Origin: Golubevia sp. BC0850
Taxonomy: Eukaryota > Basidiomycota > Exobasidiomycetes > Golubeviales > Golubeviaceae
Length of the DNA stretch: 64,000 bases
Direction: 5' to 3'
Assembly: GCA_012976225.1 (NCBI GenBank)
Contig: JAAVVG010000009.1
Location: 434,001 to 498,000, forward strand
In this document: one piece after another, positions 57,301 to 64,000 of the stretch
Position numbering within the stretch: the first letter of the stretch is position 1
Layout: the number at the start of each line of letters is the position of its first letter
Program-made: the position numbers and the translations under genes
Notes under the pieces: model-generated
The model's database searches: none
What the model saw: the letters and a program-made list of their open reading frames with translations, nothing else
What the model was told of the DNA's origin: nothing

Positions 57301-57585
57301 GAATTCCCCAGGCCTCCCTTCGCAGCAGGACTCACTCTCATCTCCTTTCCCTCCATCCAACTCTTTAGGTTCCTTGAACCTAGGGTCCTTCTCATACATT
57401 CCTCCCTTCTTGTAATTGGCTTGAGGTGATTTGAGATCATAGCTGTTAGGTCCAGGGGTATCATCTGGCTCTGAAGTGAAAGTGATGGAGAGTCAGTTTC
57501 AGTGTTGGTTTGCAAGGTGCAGTTTAACTGCAACAGAGATGTAAGACTCACTCTTCTCTTTGAACCTCGGAGCTCTTGGGAACAT
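54392..57585 (-). CDS. Coiled-coil protein with HMMR-like N-terminus
   Basis: Probable fungal relative of hyaluronan-mediated motility receptor (HMMR/RHAMM), in animals a spindle and centrosome protein. Exons 57552-57585, 57336-57470, 56912-57106, 55415-56831 and 54392-55301, all in phase, 896 residues. The N-terminus MFPRAPRFKEKKPDDTPGPN, then SYDLKSPQ and KGGMYEKDPRFKEP, follows the pattern of HMMR (MSFPKAPLKRF, SPGAYDVKT, SFQKSQRFK). After a linker (TRRLLASKNGV) nearly everything is Glu/Lys/Arg/Leu heptad coiled coil, broken near 55300, then a basic Ser-rich tail with RRRNQQSKKGRRSSLL and an acidic end. Identity rests on the N-terminal motif, since coiled coils match anything. Confidence 0.6.
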
Positions 57586-57898
57586 GATAGGTGATGCTTA
57601 TGTATTGAGGATCTAAAAATCGATCTTTGAGGATGGTGATGTTTTTGACGTTGCTTTTTCTCGAGATGACCTTCTTCACGTAGGTGAGCTTTTCGTCACG
57701 TGAGTCTCTAAGAACTCTATCGTGATTTTTGTTGATCGCTGCAGACTTTTCAAACCAATAAATGGAAAAAAAACTCAAAAGAATCGAAGTGGCAAAAGAG
57801 GAGCTTAAGCTTGAGCTTCGAATCTACTTGAAGACAGAAGAGAGCTCTCTTTCCGTTTCTCCTTCTTCACTTTCTCTCCAGTCTCCCCTCTCCGCACT
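57586..57898. promoter_or_regulatory. Divergent promoter, HMMR-like / MSY1
   Basis: 313 bases between the two start codons. CT-rich on the plus strand just before the MSY1 start. No TATA-like element recognised. Confidence 0.4.
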
Positions 57899-60125
57899 AT
57901 GAAATCGCTACGAACGATTCAGTTCCAAAGGTTTGCACCCAATCACTCGAAATCAAGAATCGGATCAACGCAGCTGAGGCTGAGCTTACAGACACAAACG
58001 CAGCACATTCGACTTGTTTCTTCTTCGACTTGCATTCACTCTCACTCTACTTTCCAAGCTTCTCCATCTCACATTCTGGACATTCTTTCGTCAAGATCGT
58101 TACTCCAATCAACAACTTCTAGAGCAGTTCGACAACATCTAGGTCCAGAGCCATCCTCTTCAACCTCCTCTGCCTCCTCTTCAACACCTCGAACCATTTA
58201 CTCTGGAGTTGATCCTTCAGCTCCATCTCTTCATGTCGGAAATCTTTTACCTTTAATGGCTTTGCTCTGGCTAGCGAAACAAGGTCACAAAATCATTGTC
58301 GTGGTCAGTACTCTTTGATCTTCCTCTTTACAAGCTCTATCTCATCCTGAGCCACTTCTTTTCCTCTCCCCCAGATCGGAGGAGCTACAGGTGCAATAGG
58401 TGATCCATCAGGCAGATCATCTGAAAGAAATTCTCTTTCTCCAGAACAACTTCAACACAATGTCTCAAAGATCACAGCTCAAGTCTTGGATTTCTTCGAG
58501 AGAGCTGCTGAATACGATCTCAAGAGGACCGGGATTGATCAGAAGTACGATATTAGGGTAGTGAATAACTTGGAATGGTATCAGGGAATGGGGATATTGA
58601 ATTTCTTGAGTAAAGTGGGGAAATTCGCTAGAGTGGGTGTCATGATGGCTAGGGACAGGTGAGTAGCCTCGGAGAAGTGGGTGGAATGCTAGATGAAGCA
58701 TGTGACGGTCTTTATCTTGGGATCACGATAAGAAAAAAAGAGAAGTTGAAATTATGTGAGGCGAGAGGTATCTTCAAAAGACAGTGGCGATTCAGATGGC
58801 TAGGTTCAGTCTTGTCTTCTTTGCCACCTACAGAGACGGACGTTGAGCTTCTGTAAAGTAGGTAAACCTACTTCCCTTTCTTTATGAAAACTCAATTAAA
58901 CAAGGAGGAAGGCTTTCAAGATGAAAGCAGAGCTTCTGCACTTCGCTCTAATTCCAAACTTCTTTCATTGGCACCTTGTAAGCTTGTCTTCAGCACGATC
59001 TAAAATCAGTCTTCCTACATTTCTTCCCTTTTCTCAGCGTGAAATCTCGTCTAATCGGGAATGATTCTACTTCTTCCGCCGACGTCCTCTCCTCCTCAAT
59101 TAACCAAACTTCCGGGCTATCCTTCACTGAATTCTCATATCAACTCCTTCAAGCCTATGATTTCCATGTATTGAACTCGAGCTCAAATTGTACAATCCAA
59201 ATTGGGGGCTCAGATCAATTAGGAAACATCATGGCCGGAATCGATTTGATTAGGAGGCTGAAACTACAGGATTCTCCCACCTCGAACTCAAATTCTGAAG
59301 CCTCAACTTCAACGACTACTAGCTCGGAATCCTCTGCTTCTTTTGAAGCTTATGGTCTAACCCTCCCACTACTGACAACTTCTTCAGGGCAGAAATTCGG
59401 CAAATCAGCAGGAAATGCAATCTGGTTGGACAAATCCTTACTTTCAGATTATGATTTCTTTCAATTCTTCAAGAGATGTAAGGATGAGGATTTAGGGATT
59501 TATTTCAGATGTTTGACTGGAGTTGATTTGAGGTGGATTGAGAAGTTGGAGGATGTTGTCTCTAACGGTCAACAGCAAACTTCGACTCGGGACCTAAACG
59601 AGAACCTCCCATCTCTAGACCCGTATGTCAAGAACTCCGCTCAAACCTTTTTGGCAACTGAAATCACTGAATTAGTTAGAGGAAGCCAAGCAGTCCACAA
59701 AGCTAAGGTTATCACTTCAGTACTCTTTGATTCTGACATTCGGGAGCTTTCGATAGAGGAGATTGAAGATGCTTTTGGAGCAGACGATAGGCTGAGGAGA
59801 TTTGGAAGGGATGAGATTTTGGGGGTTGAGATTACCAGAGCTATGAACTTGGTGGGAGGGACGAAGAGTAGAGGTGAGTGTCGTCGTAGAGCCGTCCTCC
59901 GAGGGGAGACTCACTGACTCTCAAAGTCTTGCTAATTGCCCGCCTCTCTTTCTTCTCAATTCCAAAGGGGAAGCAACTCGACTTCTGAAGGCAGGTGGAC
60001 TATTCCTCAACAACACACCTGTGAAACAAGATCGAACGCTGACTTCTGAGGATCTGATCAAAGAGAGATTCTTTGTCTTGAGAAGTGGAAAGGTTGGTCA
60101 TCAAGTTGTTTTGTTAGACACCTAG
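57899..60125 (+). CDS. MSY1: Mitochondrial tyrosyl-tRNA synthetase
   Basis: Charges mitochondrial tRNA-Tyr. Exons 57899-58303, 58375-58658, 59038-59873 and 59968-60125, 560 residues. An Arg/Ser/Gln-rich presequence fills about the first 60 residues. Class I signatures: [10 protein letters not shown] (HIGH box), [51 protein letters not shown] (tyrosine pocket) and [11 protein letters not shown] (KMSKS box). The last exon is the S4-like anticodon-arm domain ([17 protein letters not shown]). A Ser/Thr-rich insertion ([20 protein letters not shown]) sits between the pocket and the KMSKS box. Intron 2 is 379 nt, longer than its neighbours. Confidence 0.95.
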
Positions 60126-60807
60126 ATCGAGAAAATGAGTTGACCTTCTCTAGACCTTCTCTAGACCTTCTTTCAGCTCAACTAAAGCTCCGGATGAGAC
60201 TGATTGAAGTTCTTCGTGCGAGCTTCAGATGTGCAGAGCTTCGCACGAGGACGGAGAACAAAGAGTGGAGGTAAGTGTGAGTCCAAACCTGTTGGGAGTT
60301 GAGATTGATCCAACTTCCAAACGGTAAAACAAGGTGAGGAGGAGGAAGCTCCGTGAGAGAGTGTCCAAGACGAAAGCCGTCGATGGTCCTGCATGCGGCT
60401 CAAGATCTTCAAATCCCCTAACAACAAACAGACCGGAAAATTAAGGTTTCTGACGCGTGTTCGATCGAATTAAGGTTTTCGAACTAAATGAACTGTCGGA
60501 TGCACCCAGGCCGAGTCGGGACCTCAATCTTTCTTTTGCCGCAGCTCCGCTGGTCTCACCTCTACGACTCTTTTGACCCTTCATTCTAGAACCTGTCTAC
60601 ACAGACTTGCTGAGCCTTCTAGAACTCGAGACTTGGCTAATTTTCTCTTTCATACGAGAGCATAAAAAGGTGGAGAGTCGAAGATGGTTCTCTCACTTCA
60701 CGCTTCTTATCATCCTCTCTCCCTTCGCCTTCTACCTCCTCTTCCTCCTCCTCTTCCTCTCCCACTCCTCTCCGACTCCTCCTCTGGGTCTTCTCTCCTC
60801 CATCAAA
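60126..60807. other. MSY1 3' region and promoter of the secreted protein
   Basis: About 680 bases. TCTAGACCTTC is repeated in tandem near 60145-60170. Between 60190 and 60480 short frames on both strands look partly coding (plus MRLIEVLRASFRCAELRTR before a GTAAGTGTGAG donor at 60270; minus MQDHRRLSSWTLSHG), but neither matches a family, so I do not call a gene. ATAAAAAGG at 60662-60670 could be a TATA element for the next gene. From 60715 to 60800 the plus strand is CT-rich. Confidence 0.4.
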
Positions 60808-62913
60808 ATGGTCAAACTTCTCCTCTCCCTCCTCTCGTTCGTCCAGCTGGCTCTCCTTGTCAGTGCTAGCCCAGCTCAAGATCGCATGGTCCAAAAGAGG
60901 CAATCTTCTTCTGGTGATATCACCACTTCCCAGAGAATTCCTACCACCAATGCTATGCTTGGTAAGCAGAGCACTCAGACTACCATCAACGCTGGTGTCA
61001 ACTACTGGTTATCTGGTTTCAGCACTCACAACACCTACGGCAACTTGGACGTGGCTGGAAACCTCATAATCTCCCAGACTGACAGTGTCGTCAAGCCCTA
61101 CGGAGGTATGACAGCTGATTTTTCCGGTTCTGATATTCAAAGTGAGTAAAGTTTTTGGTGAAGTGAAGCCTTCGGAGTGCAGCTACTCATCTCCCTTCCT
61201 CCCCCTTTTCTTGAAGACGGAAATCTAAACATCAGATCCGGAGGTTCGATCCTTCTCAACGATGTCGATGCTATCTCAGCTCCTACCTATGACTGGTACC
61301 TGGAAACCATGTCCAACTCTGGATCCATGCAGTGGTGTGGTCGCGGAGACACTGGAGGAAGGTGAGTCAAGCTTCGACTGTCGACTGCCTCTTTGCTCTT
61401 AGCTGACCAACCCTGCCTGTCTCTCTTCTTCTTCTTTCTTTCAGTACCTTTCAGCTCTACTGTGAATCCAACTGTGTCAACAACGGAGCGATCACCTTCG
61501 AACAGGTCAAAGGAAACCTCGGAACTGCCATGGTCTGGAGGAACGATGTTCTCACTCCTTCATCGACCACTCCTTCTCAGACCATCACCAACAACGGTGC
61601 CTTCATCATGAGATCCGCTCGTGTCGACTTCGTTCAAAATTTCAAAGGAGGGGGATGCTGGGTTATCGATAACAATGCCATCATGTATCTTCAAGATGGA
61701 GTTGGAGCTCTCCAAAACCCTGGATTTGGACCTTCCCTCAATGGACAATCCGTTTCCTTCACCGACGCCACTGGTATCCTCCACATGGACACTGCTGTCT
61801 ACTCCAAGAACTCTAACTTCGGAGCCAACATCTACGGATACCAAGCTGGTAATGCAATCGAGTTTTACGAAACTGTCAAAACACAATCCTACTCTGGATC
61901 CACCCTCACCGTCACCATGGTCTCTGGAAACTCGGTCAAGCTCAACATTGGTGCCGGATACGATGCAACTAAATTCGTGATTAGGAGCAACAAGACCTTC
62001 TACGCCAACTTCAACGCCGTATTCTACACTGGTTCCGCTCCAGGTTCAAGTGCTCCGTCTGTCTGCAACCAGAGGGCGGCCGCCTGCTTAAGTCTCGCTG
62101 GGTTGACAGGGTTCCCGAATATTTCTTCAAGTACTTCCTCTGTCTCTTCCTCTACCGCAGCTCCATCAAGCTCCTCAACTTCATCAGTCGCCTTGTCAGT
62201 TTCTTCCACCTCAGCAAGCGCTTCATCCACTTCATCAAGTCTTTCGATCAAGGCTGTTTCATCTAGCTCCACTCTCGCTTCAGCTACCCCATCTATAGCG
62301 GTATCTCCCATTTTGGTTTCCAACTCTTCCGCCTCAAATCCTTCCTTATCAGTTCTTCCCGCCTCAGCAAGCATTCCATCTACCTCATCTATTCTGTCGA
62401 CCAATCCTACTTCATCCAGTTCAACTCCTGCTCTTGCTACACCGTCTATTTCAATCGGCAACATCTTTTCCTCCAGTTCTTCCACCTCCAACTCTTCGGC
62501 TCCATCCTCTGGCAACTCATGCTTCCTGCCGACTCAAAGCAACTTGACAGCTTCGGCTTCTGATCCTTCGTATCTATCTACCAAGATGGTCAAGAGCACT
62601 CTTGAATGCCTAGCTTACTGTGCATCGCTCTCATCATGCCTGTTCGCCAACGTCTTCAAGACTCCAGCCACTCTCACCCCTGACGGCAACGTTTCTTGCG
62701 CTGTCTTCTCCAAGTGTCTTCCAGCTTCTTCCTTTACGTGAGTACCCAGATCCATCTGCGTGCTGTCTTCAAACGTGATGTGCTCAGCGTGATTGGCTCG
62801 TACTGACCACATTTCTTCTTCTCTCTTCTTTCTCTCTTCCCAGAACCTCCGTTGATCCAACAGGCTCGCCTATCACCGAGTCATATGGTTTATGCCTGGT
62901 GCAACAAACTTAA
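60808..62913 (+). CDS. Secreted cell-wall-type protein, HYR1-like N-terminal domain
   Basis: Likely cell-wall or adhesin-type protein. Exons 60808-61141, 61217-61361, 61445-62737 and 62844-62913, 613 residues. A signal peptide (MVKLLLSLLSFVQLALLVSA) and a Lys-Arg Kex2-like site (MVQKRQSSSG) open it. About 300 residues of beta-helix style repeats follow, with Asn-Gly turns (NLDVAGNLIISQ, NNGAITFEQV, TNNGAFIMRS, DNNAIMYLQDG), as in the hyphally regulated cell-wall protein N-terminal domain. Then come about 150 residues of Ser/Thr-rich stalk and a C-terminal domain with paired cysteines (STLECLAYCASLSSCLFANV, GNVSCAVFSKCLP) that recalls PAN/apple or WSC folds. No GPI signal. Domain naming is by pattern and is moderate. 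Confidence 0.72.
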
Positions 62914-63793
62914 TTGACCACATTCACTTCTTTCCTTCAATGCTTGGTCACAATTTCACTGTCAATTTTCACTTCTCCTGCTTTATTTGGCATTGCCTTC
63001 TTGTTTTCACATCTGCTACTTTTCCATGCTGCACCTGGGTCATAGAATGTCACCTTTAATTGTCACAAATCATCGAGCTTGTAACTCGAATGCTTGAAGC
63101 CTGAGGAGAAATTGAGCCTTCCAAGAAGAGTGAGTGAAAGTTCTGTGTCCGCTCTCTCGTTCCTTCATTTTATTTAGCCCCTGCCTTAATTCGACCTTCT
63201 ATCTTTTCTCAAACTTTTCAATCTGATCCTCAAAATCTCAATCAAGAAAGCTATAGAAGAGCGCCAAATTCCATTGAAAAGGTCACAGTGAGAAGCCAAT
63301 CAAACGTCAACCTCTTCAAATTCTACCAATCTCTACTCCTCTCAAGCTCTTCAACTTTGAAGATCAGATCTTTAAGCTCACTAGCCACAAACGCCTTTCC
63401 ATCTCAAACCCCCCCCCCCCCTTTCCTCTCCGACTTTTCTCTTGACCCTCGCCACTCTTTCTTCCATAACCTCCGTCCGGCTGCTTCCATCCTCTCTGTT
63501 CTGTTTTTAACGATCTCGACTTTTCCACTTTCCCATTCCCTACCTGAAGCTGCATCTAGGTTCCTCTCAGATCCTCCCTTGTCTCTAATGTAGATTGTTT
63601 CTCGAAAATCGCACGCAACTTCGCTCAGTCGACTTTAGGCTCTTTGCAAGCATCATGAAATCCCCTTTTGATTGCTCTGAAGAGAGACAATAGAGTGACC
63701 CTATAGAAAAGGAGTCAAGACTCAAGACTCAATACTCAAAAGCCCACTCTGATTCGCGACTCTTTCTCCGACAACAACAACACTTGGTTCAAA
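62914..63793. other. Gap before the last gene
   Basis: About 880 bases. A run of thirteen C lies at 63409-63421. A plus-strand frame at 63288-63593 is mostly Ser, Phe, Leu and Pro from CT-rich DNA and looks non-coding, though a leader exon is possible. No gene seen. Confidence 0.5.
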
Positions 63794-64000
63794 ATGGCCT
63801 CAATTCCGACCTCTCAACTTCCAGCTATCGATGCTGCAGCAGCCAATGCAACTGCTCTGTCTAACCCGGACTCTCATCCGATCTCACCAGTAGCTCAAGA
63901 GGAGAAGGATAAGCTAGAGAAGCTGTTGGCTGGGAGAAGTGATGTCAAGGAGCTTCAAGTGAGTCAAGGAAGAGGCGCATAGCCTTTCAGGCAGCACAAA
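63794..64000 (+). CDS. First exon of an unknown gene, cut by the window edge
   Basis: Not recognised. The first exon (63794-63958) starts MASIPTSQLPAIDAAAANAT and ends EKDKLEKLLAGRSDVKELQ at a GTGAGTCAAG donor in phase 0. The N-terminus is Ala/Ser/Pro-rich and probably disordered; the end looks helical. The rest lies beyond the window. Confidence 0.6.

Noticed and set aside
60182-60427. Possible small gene on either strand after MSY1
   Set aside because: Both strands give short frames with splice-like sites but neither has a family match or a convincing full model.

Overview
The window is a gene-dense stretch of a fungal nuclear genome, almost certainly Basidiomycota. Nearly every gene is cut by short introns with GTGAGT-type donors and CT-rich acceptors. 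Intergenic gaps are a few hundred bases. The gene set is fungal: plasma-membrane H+-ATPase, BRO1-domain PalC, Rax2, the septation protein Uds1, a YAT-type permease, an ascomycete-like 17.8 kDa complex I subunit and a TUDOR domain named after a Cryptococcus virulence protein. I cannot place it below phylum with confidence. I saw no transposon, viral relic, CRISPR array, rRNA or tRNA.

Layout, left to right: RPS26 (-), a doubtful small spliced ORF (-), MIS12/MTW1 (-), PIK1 (-), an unresolved gap with overlapping ORFs, a secreted Thr-rich protein locus that may be broken (+), palC (-) divergent from RAD6 (+), Uds1 (+), PMA1 (+), a kappa-class GST (-) divergent from ALG14 (+), EFB1 (+), an amino-acid permease (+), a 73-residue secreted peptide (+), a four-helix membrane protein (+), a SNAPC3 homologue (+), an HVA1-TUDOR protein (-) divergent from a class II sirtuin (+), a complex I subunit (-) divergent from RAX2 (+), an HMMR-like coiled-coil protein (-) divergent from MSY1 (+), a secreted cell-wall-type protein (+), and the first exon of an unknown gene (+) running off the right edge.

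The genes do not form one pathway. Most are core cell biology: translation (RPS26, EFB1, MSY1), chromosome segregation (MIS12, HMMR-like), Golgi lipid signalling (PIK1), N-glycosylation (ALG14), ubiquitylation (RAD6), pH sensing (palC), polarity and septation (RAX2, Uds1), proton pumping (PMA1). Three secreted products are the accessory part. The most unusual features are two related introns flanking a 10-nt exon in PMA1, followed by a 29-nt exon that carries a changed catalytic motif; an SH3 domain at the end of RAX2; a sirtuin with a rearranged zinc site; and a short cysteine-free secreted peptide. I found no clearly new biological system. Exon boundaries were read by eye from splice consensus, phase and family conservation.
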